DNA of 64,000 nucleotides. It comes from UBA4782 sp034429195 (lineage in GTDB: Bacteria; Chloroflexota; Anaerolineae; Anaerolineales; Anaerolineaceae). Both the position numbers and the translations under genes were made by a program. The notes beneath the pieces are model-generated. The model did not search any database. It was not told the origin of the DNA and was given only the letters and a program-made list of their open reading frames with translations. The stretch spans positions 58,524 to 122,523 of the forward strand of contig DAOUGQ010000004.1 of assembly GCA_034429195.1 (NCBI GenBank). Reading direction: 5' to 3'. Every line of letters begins with the position of its first letter. Within the stretch, counting starts at the first letter, position 1. Of this stretch, positions 33,786-42,645 are shown piece after piece.

Positions 33786-33898
33786 TCAGTATCTACAATT
33801 CATTAAAGTAATATCATAGAATCTCGCGATAAAAACTCGCAGTGGTACAATTGGAAAATCCTTGCCCGCAAGGTGAATAAGACCATCGAGGAACTACA

Positions 33899-35074
33899 GT
33901 GTTAAAACGAGCGACATTTCTTCTTACTATCGCTTTTTTGCTTTTTACCTTTACCCCTGCATCACCTGTGAATGCAGCTATCACAACCCAGAGCGATGCC
34001 GGTCCATACTTTGGTGATGTGGTGTGCGCCCCAGACAACTACCGGCAGCAATCATTGGATTGCTTGCCCCTTGGGCCGTCACAATCCATCAACAGTATTG
34101 TCACCCAGGGAATACCGTATCCCATTCTTGATCTGCCAGCAGCTCATCCGAGCCCTGATCTGGCAAAATTAAACATTGGTTTTGCAAAAATTAATATTGA
34201 TAATTCCACCCAGGCAGCAATTTATGGTTCATTGGATGCTGCGGTAAATGGAGAAAACCCAACCCGTTACCTGCAGGCAGGTGCAACCATCTATGTTTCC
34301 TTCGTTTCACAGATGGATGTGAACGGCGGGCATTATGTGATGCTTTCGAGTGGCGAATGGATGCGGGCTTCACCGGGTGATTTCAGCAAGTTCTCCGGAT
34401 TAGTCTTCCATGCAGCCCCCCGGAATAATTTTGGTTGGATCGTTGATCAAACCATACCACGGAATGCGCCTGGATATGCATCACCAGAAATTGGAAAAAC
34501 TTACTATCGCGAGACACTTGTGCAAATCTACCAGGAAGTCGAAATGGACGGTACCACCTGGTACCAGACAGGTTTTGATGAATGGATCGAGCGGCGATAT
34601 ATACGACAGGTTGTGGTGAACACAACCCCACCCGAAGGCGTAACTAACAATCGCTGGATCGAAGTTAATTTATATGAGCAGACACTGGCTGTATACGATA
34701 ACGGACAGCTTGTTTTTGCTACTTTGGTTGCCACTGGCGCAGAGCCTTACTTTACCCGTCCCGGATTGCATCAGATCTACCTGAAGAAAGAACTAGAAAC
34801 GATGACCGGCTCATTTGCAGCAGATAAATCTGATTACTATTATCTTGCAGATGTGCCATACACCATGTATTTCGATGACGCCAGGGCGCTACATGGTGCT
34901 TATTGGCGTGCAATGTTCGGGTATGAACAATCCCATGGCTGCGTAAATCTTTCCATCATCGATTCGCACTGGCTGTATGATTGGGCAAAAGAAGGGGATT
35001 ACGTTTACGTGTGGGATCCTTCCGGGCAGACCCCTACCGACCCCAGTTTTTATAGCAATATTTCTGCATACTAG
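33899..35074 (+). CDS. Secreted L,D-transpeptidase (YkuD domain)
   Basis: A 391-residue protein with a signal peptide (hydrophobic to about residue 22, cleavage likely after VNA). The C-terminal YkuD domain (about 245-375) starts WIEVNLYEQTLAVYDNGQLV and has the catalytic SHGCVNLS with Cys348. It cross-links peptidoglycan stems through 3-3 bonds or attaches proteins. The middle part (about 60-230) includes two SH3-like stretches. Start is GTG at 33899 with GAGGA six bases before it. Confidence 0.88.
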   Translation: MLKRATFLLTIAFLLFTFTPASPVNAAITTQSDAGPYFGDVVCAPDNYRQQSLDCLPLGPSQSINSIVTQGIPYPILDLPAAHPSPDLAKLNIGFAKINIDNSTQAAIYGSLDAAVNGENPTRYLQAGATIYVSFVSQMDVNGGHYVMLSSGEWMRASPGDFSKFSGLVFHAAPRNNFGWIVDQTIPRNAPGYASPEIGKTYYRETLVQIYQEVEMDGTTWYQTGFDEWIERRYIRQVVVNTTPPEGVTNNRWIEVNLYEQTLAVYDNGQLVFATLVATGAEPYFTRPGLHQIYLKKELETMTGSFAADKSDYYYLADVPYTMYFDDARALHGAYWRAMFGYEQSHGCVNLSIIDSHWLYDWAKEGDYVYVWDPSGQTPTDPSFYSNISAY

Positions 35075-35075
35075 T

Positions 35076-36176
35076 TTAAGGTTCTAATTGAACCAGCATG
35101 CTGGATAATGCCACCGTACCTGGAATGCGGTTATCGCTTTCCTGTCGGATGGTCAGCCTAACAATCGTTGGTCCACTAACGGTATAGGGAATTTCGACTG
35201 CAAACGGCGTATGACTCAAAGAACCTGCGGGTTCTGGTACGGTTACCTGTGTGCTGCCAACAATTGTTCCATTTTCGTCGATCAATTCGATGATCAGAGG
35301 TGTGTTATTTACTGGTCGAGCGAGACCAGACAAAGTGAGTATTCCACCCTGTATCACCTGGTCTGATCGTGGATACCGGATGATGTACGGTTCCTGATTT
35401 ATCACGGATGGACTTAATTCATCTTTCCCAATCATCATTAATATTACATCCACCGAATTGATGGCAACGAATCTTCCTTGAAGGTCATGGGTAAAAACGG
35501 ATAACCGGGCAGTCTCGGCAACTGCGCTGATATTGAAAGCAATGTCCGGTGCAATCCATATCTGCCTTCCTATATACTTGCTGTAGTTTTCAACCTGTTG
35601 CGTGATCAATCTGCCATCTTCACCGGTCAAAGTAAAAAAGATCAAACCGTCTTCACCAGGAGAAACTGCTGCTTCAACCTCAATCGGGCTGCTTATCTTT
35701 GAATATGGTCCAGGTTTATCCAACTTTAAAACAGGAGCAGGTGGTGTCGGGGTATTGGTGATGGTTGGTGTAAATGTATTGGTGCGTGTACGAGAGGGAA
35801 CCAGGGTGCGTGTAGGGGGACGCGTATTGGTTGGAGTACGGGTATTTGTTGGAGAAGGGCCTGGTGTAATGGTATCTGTAATCGTAGGTGTTTCAGAGGG
35901 AGAACTGGTCAGCGATGGTTGGGGGGAGAATGTTATGGTAATGGTTTCAGTAGGAATCGGAGAAGAGGTTTGCGTAATAGTGGAAGTCTCTGTTATGGTG
36001 GCAGTATAGGAAGGGGTCAAGGTAGTGGTCGAAGTTGCATATAACTGCGCAGGGGTTTGATAATTACACGAAATCAAAAAGAACATGGAGATTAACAATA
36101 CTATTGGGAAAAAGATCCAAGTTCTATTATTGATGAAAAATATTGGCTTATTATTTGATATATTTTTCGATTGCAT
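35076..36176 (-). CDS. Lipoprotein with long Thr/Pro-rich stalk
   Basis: A 366-residue protein. The N-terminal hydrophobic segment ends in the lipobox LISC (near residue 37), then a low-complexity Thr/Pro/Ser stretch of about 110 residues (TPTNTRTPTNTRPPTRT and similar) and a beta-sandwich-like C-terminus. Function unknown; the stalk would hold the distal domain off the membrane. It starts 26 bases inside the end of the response regulator gene and has no clear Shine-Dalgarno, which suggests coupled translation. Confidence 0.72.
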   Translation of the reverse strand: MQSKNISNNKPIFFINNRTWIFFPIVLLISMFFLISCNYQTPAQLYATSTTTLTPSYTATITETSTITQTSSPIPTETITITFSPQPSLTSSPSETPTITDTITPGPSPTNTRTPTNTRPPTRTLVPSRTRTNTFTPTITNTPTPPAPVLKLDKPGPYSKISSPIEVEAAVSPGEDGLIFFTLTGEDGRLITQQVENYSKYIGRQIWIAPDIAFNISAVAETARLSVFTHDLQGRFVAINSVDVILMMIGKDELSPSVINQEPYIIRYPRSDQVIQGGILTLSGLARPVNNTPLIIELIDENGTIVGSTQVTVPEPAGSLSHTPFAVEIPYTVSGPTIVRLTIRQESDNRIPGTVALSSMLVQLEP

Positions 36177-36513
36177 TCGTCAAGTCATCAAATCGTAAGG
36201 GTTTTTGGAGAAAACCGCTTGCTCCTGCCGCCAGGCTTTTTTCTTCATCTTGAGCAGAATGCCCAGCAGTAACGATGAAAAGGGGGATAGAAGAAAGTTG
36301 AGGTTCTTCGTGGATCTTTTTCAATAGGTCCAATCCATCTATATCTTCCAACCCAATATCGATGAAAATTAGGTCAGGCTTGTTCAATATAGCTTTCTTG
36401 ATAGTTTCAGTTCCTTGAGAACATAAAATAGAGGAGTGCCCTAAAATATTAGCTGTCTTCTCCATTAAAGTTAAAGTTAATTCATCATCATCTACAAACA
36501 TTAATTTTGCCAT
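36151..36513 (-). CDS. Stand-alone response regulator receiver domain
   Basis: A 120-residue CheY-like protein. Acidic pocket VDDDE at residues 7-11, phosphoacceptor Asp in LIFIDIGLEDIDG near 52, conserved Thr in FIVTAGH and Lys in LQKPL. No output domain and no adjacent histidine kinase, so it acts by protein-protein contact or on an unlinked partner. Confidence 0.9.
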   Translation of the reverse strand: MAKLMFVDDDELTLTLMEKTANILGHSSILCSQGTETIKKAILNKPDLIFIDIGLEDIDGLDLLKKIHEEPQLSSIPLFIVTAGHSAQDEEKSLAAGASGFLQKPLRFDDLTNAIEKYIK

Positions 36514-36600
36514 TCTTGTTCCGCCCCGAAAGAGTTTTTTACCTGAATCTTCCTTCTATTATATAAGAGATGAGGAAAAATGGCAGAAGAGAGCATTATG

Positions 36601-36638
36601 AAGAAATCTCGGAGGTTCCTCCGAGATTTCTTTTTTAT
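36601..36638. terminator. Hairpin between the response regulator and M32 genes
   Basis: AAGAAATCTCGGAGG at 36601-36615 is mirrored almost completely at 36618-36632. The plus strand continues into T residues; the minus strand, where the M32 gene ends at 36641, has a shorter T tract. It probably stops transcription from serA-M32. Confidence 0.75.
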
Positions 36639-36640
36639 CT

Positions 36641-38140
36641 TTAGAAACCGTATACTTTACTAAACTTATCACGTAAATATCGAACATAAGGTTTGGGATC
36701 GATCCCGCTTCCAACAACTTTTCGGCTCAATTCCTGTACTTCGTATTTTCCACCATATTGGTGAATGTTCTTACGCAGCCAGGAAAGTAAATCGTTGAAT
36801 TTGCCTTGTTCAATTTGAGAATCGAGATCGGGAATATCCTGATGGATTTTCTCCCACCACATGGCGGAGAGAAGATTTCCCATGGCATAAGTGGGGAAGT
36901 ATCCGAAATAGCCGTTTGACCAATGAACATCCTGCAGTACACCCTGTGCATCATTGGGTGGGGTGAGTCCCAGGTATTCCTTTACTTTGGCATTCCAGGC
37001 TTCAGGGAGGTTATCGACTTCCAGGCTACCTTCCATCAATGCAATTTCTAATTCCTGGCGAAGCATGATGTGAAGGTTATAGGTTGCTTCATCAGCCTCG
37101 ATACGGATCAAAGATGGTTCTACCAGATTAATCCCTTTGTAGAACTTGTCCAGACTGACGTTTTCAAGATTCTCCGGGAATAAAGCCTGCAGTTTGGGAT
37201 AGAAGAATTTCCAGAAAGGCAAGGAACGACCAACAAGATTTTCCCATAAGCGAGACTGCGATTCATGCACCGACATGGAAATTTCGCTTGCTAAAATTGT
37301 ATGACGGAAATCAGGTGAAATTCCTTGTTCAAATAAGGCATGACCACATTCATGGATAGTTCCAAAAATAGAAGCAGAAGGCCAATTCTTTTCAATTTTC
37401 GTTGTGATTCGGACGTCATCCAGACCGACACTGATGGTAAATGGATGCACTGCTTTATCTTGCCTGCCACGCTTCCAGTCATATCCAAAGTGTGTGATCA
37501 CATCCACACCAAAATCCCATTGCTTCTGCCCTTCATAATCCTTAAGTAAGAAGGAGTTATCGACCTGTGGATGAGAAGCAATCTCGCTGACGATTGCTAC
37601 CTGCTCTGGTTTCAATGCAGCGAAAATCGCCTGTACTTCTGCTGTTTTCATCCCTGGTTCATAAATATTTAGAAGAGGATCATATACGTGATCATAGGGA
37701 GCGAAAAAAGAAGCATATTCTCTTCTCATTTCCACGATCTGTTTCAGGTATGGCTTGAAATGCGCATAATCTGATTTTTCTTTGGCTACTTCCCAGGCGT
37801 TTTGTGCAACACTTGTCAGACGAGCAAATTTCGCCATCCATCCATCAGGCAGTTTTGCATATTTATCATACTCTCGTCTGGTGATCTTCACGATGCGGAC
37901 ATCATTATTATCACTATCAAGACCGGCAATTTCCTTCTCAGCCCCTTCTAACGCCTTGGCGGTTTCGGGTGATGTAAATTTTTGAACCATCAATCCGACC
38001 AGCGTTCCAACGACATCACCGCGATCTTCGGCACCACCACGTGCCATATTCACCTGGGCATCCCATTCTGCGAGAGCTCGGGCGTATCCAAGATCTGTGA
38101 CTTCCTTCAGGCATTTTTTCAGATCTTCCAATTTGCTCAT
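36641..38140 (-). CDS. M32 family metallocarboxypeptidase
   Basis: A 499-residue thermostable carboxypeptidase 1 (Taq) type enzyme. The zinc motif is HECGH at residues 263-267, with HESQSRLWEN and EADEATYNLHIMLRQELE further on, all M32 hallmarks. It removes C-terminal residues from peptides in the cytoplasm. It follows the serA-like gene by 21 bases, likely in one transcript, and ends at a hairpin. Confidence 0.92.
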   Translation of the reverse strand: MSKLEDLKKCLKEVTDLGYARALAEWDAQVNMARGGAEDRGDVVGTLVGLMVQKFTSPETAKALEGAEKEIAGLDSDNNDVRIVKITRREYDKYAKLPDGWMAKFARLTSVAQNAWEVAKEKSDYAHFKPYLKQIVEMRREYASFFAPYDHVYDPLLNIYEPGMKTAEVQAIFAALKPEQVAIVSEIASHPQVDNSFLLKDYEGQKQWDFGVDVITHFGYDWKRGRQDKAVHPFTISVGLDDVRITTKIEKNWPSASIFGTIHECGHALFEQGISPDFRHTILASEISMSVHESQSRLWENLVGRSLPFWKFFYPKLQALFPENLENVSLDKFYKGINLVEPSLIRIEADEATYNLHIMLRQELEIALMEGSLEVDNLPEAWNAKVKEYLGLTPPNDAQGVLQDVHWSNGYFGYFPTYAMGNLLSAMWWEKIHQDIPDLDSQIEQGKFNDLLSWLRKNIHQYGGKYEVQELSRKVVGSGIDPKPYVRYLRDKFSKVYGF

Positions 38141-38161
38141 TTGGTTCTTTTGTCCTTTCTA

Positions 38162-39103
38162 TCAGGCAACTTTCCAGCGTAATGGTTTTCCATTCAGAGC
38201 GTTAAGAACTTCCTCTGAAATATCAACTGCAGCACGTTGTTGTGCTTCGACTGTTTGCGCACCAATGTGTGGGGTGCAAATTACTTTTGGATGGCTGACA
38301 AGAGCGGTCATTCCTGGAGGCTCTGTTGCGAATACATCAAGAGCAACACTTGCAATTTTGTTACTTTCCAATCCCTGCAATAGAGCTTCTTCATCGATGA
38401 CACCGCCGCGTGCTGCGCAGACGATCCTCACGCCCGATTTCATCTTGGAGATGGCATCAGCATTGATAAGATTGCGAGAATCAGGAGTTAGAGGAATATG
38501 CAGGGTAATCACATCAGATTGTTGTAGCAATTCATCAAATGTGACAGGTTTACCTCCGCGTTTTGTGATCTCTGCATTGTCCAAAAGGGGATCATATGCG
38601 ATGATATCCATGCCAAACGCTTTGGCATAATTTGCCACTGTACATCCGATGCGACCAAAACCAATGACACCCAAAGTTTTTTCTGCAAGCTCAGTGCCTT
38701 CCAATTCCTTTTTCAGCCATTTACCAGCTTTCATAGAGGAATCAGCTCTAGGGATTTCACGAACCATAGCCAACATCATACCGAAAGCCAGTTCTGCAAC
38801 TGCGCGTGTGGTTGCTATAGGCGAGTTGACAACCGTAACGCCATGAGCTTTGGCTGCGTTCAAATCAATGTTGTCTACCCCTACACCTGCACGGCCGACA
38901 ACTTTCAATGAAGTTGCAGCATCAAAAACTGCAGGGATAACCTTCGTACGTCCACGAACGATTATGGCATCATATTCACCAGCTTCTTTTAGCAGGTCTT
39001 CAGCTGAAATACCACTTTTGTTTACCACTTGTGCTGATTTTCTTAGAATCTCCTGGCCATTTTCTTCCAGGCCATCGGTTAACAAGATTTTCCAGGTTGC
39101 CAT
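38162..39103 (-). CDS. serA: D-3-phosphoglycerate dehydrogenase-like 2-hydroxyacid dehydrogenase
   Basis: A 313-residue NAD-dependent dehydrogenase. VGRAGVGVDNIDL, the NAD loop GVIGFGRIGCTVANY, VCAARGGVIDEEAL (catalytic Arg) and CTPHIGAQT (catalytic His) are clear. It lacks the ACT regulatory domain, as do short bacterial SerA forms, so another 2-hydroxyacid may be the substrate. AAGGAG precedes the ATG. Confidence 0.85.
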   Translation of the reverse strand: MATWKILLTDGLEENGQEILRKSAQVVNKSGISAEDLLKEAGEYDAIIVRGRTKVIPAVFDAATSLKVVGRAGVGVDNIDLNAAKAHGVTVVNSPIATTRAVAELAFGMMLAMVREIPRADSSMKAGKWLKKELEGTELAEKTLGVIGFGRIGCTVANYAKAFGMDIIAYDPLLDNAEITKRGGKPVTFDELLQQSDVITLHIPLTPDSRNLINADAISKMKSGVRIVCAARGGVIDEEALLQGLESNKIASVALDVFATEPPGMTALVSHPKVICTPHIGAQTVEAQQRAAVDISEEVLNALNGKPLRWKVA

Positions 39104-39225
39104 TATACGTCTCCTTTTAGATTGTTTTAAAACGGAACGTCCTCGAATATTTTACCTCAGGTATTCAAACAATAATTATTTTTGAGACAATTGTCTGATA
39201 ACTTGTGATTTTTTACAGGTATTGT

Positions 39226-40452
39226 TTATTCGTAACGTAAGGCTTCTACTGGTTCCAGATTGGCTGCACGGTTTGCTGGATAAATTCCGAAGAAAAGACC
39301 AACAGCTGTCGAAAAGAGTGTTGCCAGTAATATGGCATCTATCCCGATTGTTGGAGTAAAAGGTGTGTTATTCGCAGCAGCAATTCTACCAATGACAAAA
39401 GCGATCAGCCATCCAAAAATGATGCCAATAATACCGCCAAATAAACTCAATAAGGATGATTCGGTAAGGAACTGGATGAGGATATCACGTTTTCGTGCGC
39501 CTAAAGCTTTCCTCAATCCAATTTCTCGGGTTCTTTCGGTAACAGAAACTAGCATGATGTTCATGATGCCGATACCGCCAACTAATAAGGAGATAGCTGC
39601 CACGCCACCCAGGAAAACAGTGAAAACCCCAGTAATTGTCTTGGCGGTAGTAACAAAATCTTGCTGGCTAAAAATTGTGAAATCATCAGCTCCGATGGCA
39701 GTACGGTGCCGGTATCGGAGAATTTGCGCTACTTCTTCACTTGCCTGATTGACGGCATCTGCACTGATGGCTGAAATATAAATCACATCTACTTCATCAT
39801 GGTTTCGATTAATCAAGCGAGCCTGTGCAGTTGTGATTGGTACCATTACCACATTGTCTTGACTGCCAAAAGATCCTCCCCCTTTAGATTCAAGGATCCC
39901 GATCACGCGAAAAGGTTGCCCTTCGATTCGAACGGATTCACCGACAATTCCGTCTTTTCTTCCAAACAACTTTTCTGCAACATCTGGACCTAATAACACA
40001 ACCGAAGCTTTCCCTAGCTGTTGTTCGCTATTGATAAAATCTCCCTCGGTCACCGAGTAATTACGAACCAAAGCATAATCTGGAGTAATACCTTCAACTG
40101 AAGTTGTAACTTTTTCTCTCCCATAAGTAACCGTGACACTGCCACTGATGGTAGGGGCAACACCTGCAATAGATGGAGCTTCCAGTGTATCCTGCAAAGC
40201 AGCAACATCATTAATAGTCAATGGTTGCACATTACGAACTTCTTCGGTCATATTTCCAGGAAAGACAAAAAGCAGATTGCTTCCAATTCCACTGATCGAG
40301 CTGGTGATGGTATTTTGTGCACCCTGTCCAACACCCAGCATGGCAACCACCGCTGCTACACCAATGACGATCCCCAAAATGGTGAGACCCGAACGAAGTT
40401 TATTTGAATTCAGGCTTTCTAACGCTTCAACAATGGATTGGGTCAGGTTCAT
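39226..40452 (-). CDS. MacB-type ABC transporter permease (FtsX fold)
   Basis: A 408-residue protein with one N-terminal helix (GLTILGIVIGVAAVVAMLGVG), a periplasmic-type MacB_PCD domain (about 45-240) and three C-terminal helices with SVTERTREIGLRKALGARKRDI between them, diagnostic of FtsX/MacB permeases. It works with the ATPase and adaptor encoded upstream to move substrates or signals across the envelope mechanically. ATGA overlap with the ATPase gene. Confidence 0.92.
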   Translation of the reverse strand: MNLTQSIVEALESLNSNKLRSGLTILGIVIGVAAVVAMLGVGQGAQNTITSSISGIGSNLLFVFPGNMTEEVRNVQPLTINDVAALQDTLEAPSIAGVAPTISGSVTVTYGREKVTTSVEGITPDYALVRNYSVTEGDFINSEQQLGKASVVLLGPDVAEKLFGRKDGIVGESVRIEGQPFRVIGILESKGGGSFGSQDNVVMVPITTAQARLINRNHDEVDVIYISAISADAVNQASEEVAQILRYRHRTAIGADDFTIFSQQDFVTTAKTITGVFTVFLGGVAAISLLVGGIGIMNIMLVSVTERTREIGLRKALGARKRDILIQFLTESSLLSLFGGIIGIIFGWLIAFVIGRIAAANNTPFTPTIGIDAILLATLFSTAVGLFFGIYPANRAANLEPVEALRYE

Positions 40453-41129
40453 TCAGGTTGCTCCAACTTTCCATCGATCAAACGGATTACGCGCTGTGTT
40501 TGTGCAGCAATACCCGGATCATGAGTCACTACAATTACTGTAGTTCCACGTTCTTTATTTAATGAAAGGATTAGCTCCATGATCTCTTTGCCGGATTTGC
40601 TATCCAGGTTGCCAGTAGGTTCATCAGCCATCAGAATAGCTGGGTCATTGATTAAGGCGCGGGCAATAGCTACTCTTTGCTGCTGCCCTCCAGAAAGTTC
40701 AGTGGGTTTATGGTTGACACGATCAGCCAGACCAACCGCTTCCAGAGCTTTGCGGGCACGCTCTATTCTATTGGTGCTTACGCCTGAATATCGTAGCGGT
40801 AGTTCAACATTTGCCAGAGCGGTTGAACGAGGAAGAAGGTTAAAACTTTGAAAAACAAAACCCACTTTTCGGTTGCGAATACTTGCCAATTGATCATCAT
40901 TTAATGATGCCACTGATTCGCCATCCAGAATGTACTCTCCGCTGGTAGGGTGGTCAAGGCAACCCAGCAAATTCATTAAAGTCGATTTACCAGAGCCAGA
41001 TGGCCCCATAATGGATACAACTTCGCCGCGATTGATACAAAAGGATACCCCACGAAGTGCGTGTACTTCCACAATACCCATTGAATAAACCTTGGTAAGG
41101 TCGATGGCCTGAATAACACAGTCTGACAT
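40449..41129 (-). CDS. MacB/LolD-type ABC transporter ATP-binding protein
   Basis: About 226 residues. Walker A GPSGSGKST, signature LSGGQQQRVAIARAL, Walker B ILMADEPTGNLDS and the H-loop THDPGIA. The frame opens at 41153, but the Met at 41129 begins right after the adaptor gene stop and gives the usual start of the family (MSDCVIQAIDLTKVYSMG). Confidence 0.93.
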   Translation of the reverse strand: MSDCVIQAIDLTKVYSMGIVEVHALRGVSFCINRGEVVSIMGPSGSGKSTLMNLLGCLDHPTSGEYILDGESVASLNDDQLASIRNRKVGFVFQSFNLLPRSTALANVELPLRYSGVSTNRIERARKALEAVGLADRVNHKPTELSGGQQQRVAIARALINDPAILMADEPTGNLDSKSGKEIMELILSLNKERGTTVIVVTHDPGIAAQTQRVIRLIDGKLEQPE

Positions 41130-41130
41130 T

Positions 41131-42531
41131 TTATTGTCCAAACATAAATCCACGTGTAAGGTTACTGGGTGGATTAAGAATGATCAAATCCCCTTCTTTA
41201 AGATCTCCTGATACCAGCTCGCTATCTGTATCAGAAGTTGCGCCAATCTCGATATTTACTGGTATGGCAACTTCATTTCTTAAAACATAAACCACTCTAT
41301 TCCCTTCCACAAGCCTGACGGCTCGATTTGGGATCAACAGCACATCATTAAGCTGATTAACGATGATATTGACTGCAGCGGTCATTCCGGGAAGTACCAA
41401 TTCATCAGGGTCGGTTAAGGCAATTGTGACCTTGAAGTTCACCACACCCAGACCAGTGGTGCCAACCCGAGCCACTTCGACTACTTTTCCTTCATACGAT
41501 TTCGTTTGAATTGCGTCAAAGGTAAGCGTTGCTGGTTGTCCAATCTTTATGCTATTAATATCGACCTCTGGGATATCTACATCTACCAGTAACTTCGTTA
41601 GATCATCGATTCGAAATGCAACAGTACCTGGGTTGACTTGATCACCTGTTAGTGCTTCAACATTGGTGATAGTGCCTGTAAAAGGAGCTTCAATGAATTG
41701 CATCTTCAGAGTGGCTTCGAGTGCAGCCACACGGGCTTCTGCTGCTTTGACATCTTCAGGGTCTGGACCATCTTTAAGACGTTCCCATTCACGTGTGGCA
41801 TCATCCAGCTTTGCAAGTGCCACATCCAGGTTAGCATTTGCTGTTGCCAGTTCTTGCTCATCAGGCAACCCTAAAAGCCAGTTCAAATTTGCCTGTAGGC
41901 GATCGCGGTTTTGTTTTGCACTGGCAAGTTCACTGAAGGCTTCTGCCCGAATTGGATTATCTTCATCCAGGCTATCCACCTGATCATATAATTGTTCAGC
42001 TCTACTAACCGCATCCTCTGCGATGATCAAATTCGCTTTAGCAATATCCAGAGTTTCCTGATCTGCACGGGCGTAATTCTTACTGTTCAGATCATCTCTG
42101 GCATCATCAACAGCTTTTTGTGCCAGTACCATAGTTTGATAGGCGATTGCACTGGCAACATCGGAATTTTTCAGGTCATCTAGTGCGCGCTTTGCTGAAA
42201 CGAGGTCAGCTTCTGCCAGGATGATCGATTGAGATAAAGAATCCCGGGATAATTCCGCCAGTACCTGGTTCGTGGTTACGAGTTCATCCAGTTTAACATT
42301 GACTGCACTAATGCGACCGGTTGTTTGCCAGGTTAAAATTGCGCTTTGGTTTGCTCGTACAGTACCAGTGGCGCCAACAATTGCAGTCAGGTCACCACGT
42401 GATAATGGTGAAGTTTGGAAAGCATTTTCCGCTGCTTTTTTCGCGCGATTGATCCCCGAAATTACGAGGATGAGTACAATAACTATGATGATTACGCCAA
42501 GAACAATAAAAAGTTTCTTTTTCGATTTCAT
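41131..42531 (-). CDS. HlyD/MacA-like membrane fusion (adaptor) protein
   Basis: A 466-residue protein with an N-terminal anchor (LFIVLGVIIIVIVLILVISGI), the lipoyl/barrel-sandwich start (LTAIVGATGTVRANQSAILTWQTTG), a long coiled-coil hairpin (about 85-255) and the beta-barrel domains with IEAPFTGTI. It is the first gene of the adaptor-ATPase-permease operon. In a monoderm it would link the permease to the outside rather than to an outer-membrane channel. Confidence 0.9.
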   Translation of the reverse strand: MKSKKKLFIVLGVIIIVIVLILVISGINRAKKAAENAFQTSPLSRGDLTAIVGATGTVRANQSAILTWQTTGRISAVNVKLDELVTTNQVLAELSRDSLSQSIILAEADLVSAKRALDDLKNSDVASAIAYQTMVLAQKAVDDARDDLNSKNYARADQETLDIAKANLIIAEDAVSRAEQLYDQVDSLDEDNPIRAEAFSELASAKQNRDRLQANLNWLLGLPDEQELATANANLDVALAKLDDATREWERLKDGPDPEDVKAAEARVAALEATLKMQFIEAPFTGTITNVEALTGDQVNPGTVAFRIDDLTKLLVDVDIPEVDINSIKIGQPATLTFDAIQTKSYEGKVVEVARVGTTGLGVVNFKVTIALTDPDELVLPGMTAAVNIIVNQLNDVLLIPNRAVRLVEGNRVVYVLRNEVAIPVNIEIGATSDTDSELVSGDLKEGDLIILNPPSNLTRGFMFGQ

Positions 42532-42645
42532 ACTTACCCTTGTATCCGGTTCTTAACCTTGAAAATGCTATTTTTTTTAAAATACTTAAATGAATAAATC
42601 TAAAGCAAGTATAATCCGTTTGCATTAGAAATTCATATAAATACT

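Noticed and set aside
35602..36009. Plus-strand frame rich in Val/Gly repeats
   Set aside because: It is the antisense of the Thr/Pro low-complexity stalk of the lipoprotein gene and has no family features.
35700..36030. Short repeated units suggesting a CRISPR array or tandem repeat locus
   Set aside because: The repetition reflects Thr/Pro codons of a protein stalk; there are no uniform repeats with unique spacers and no cas genes.
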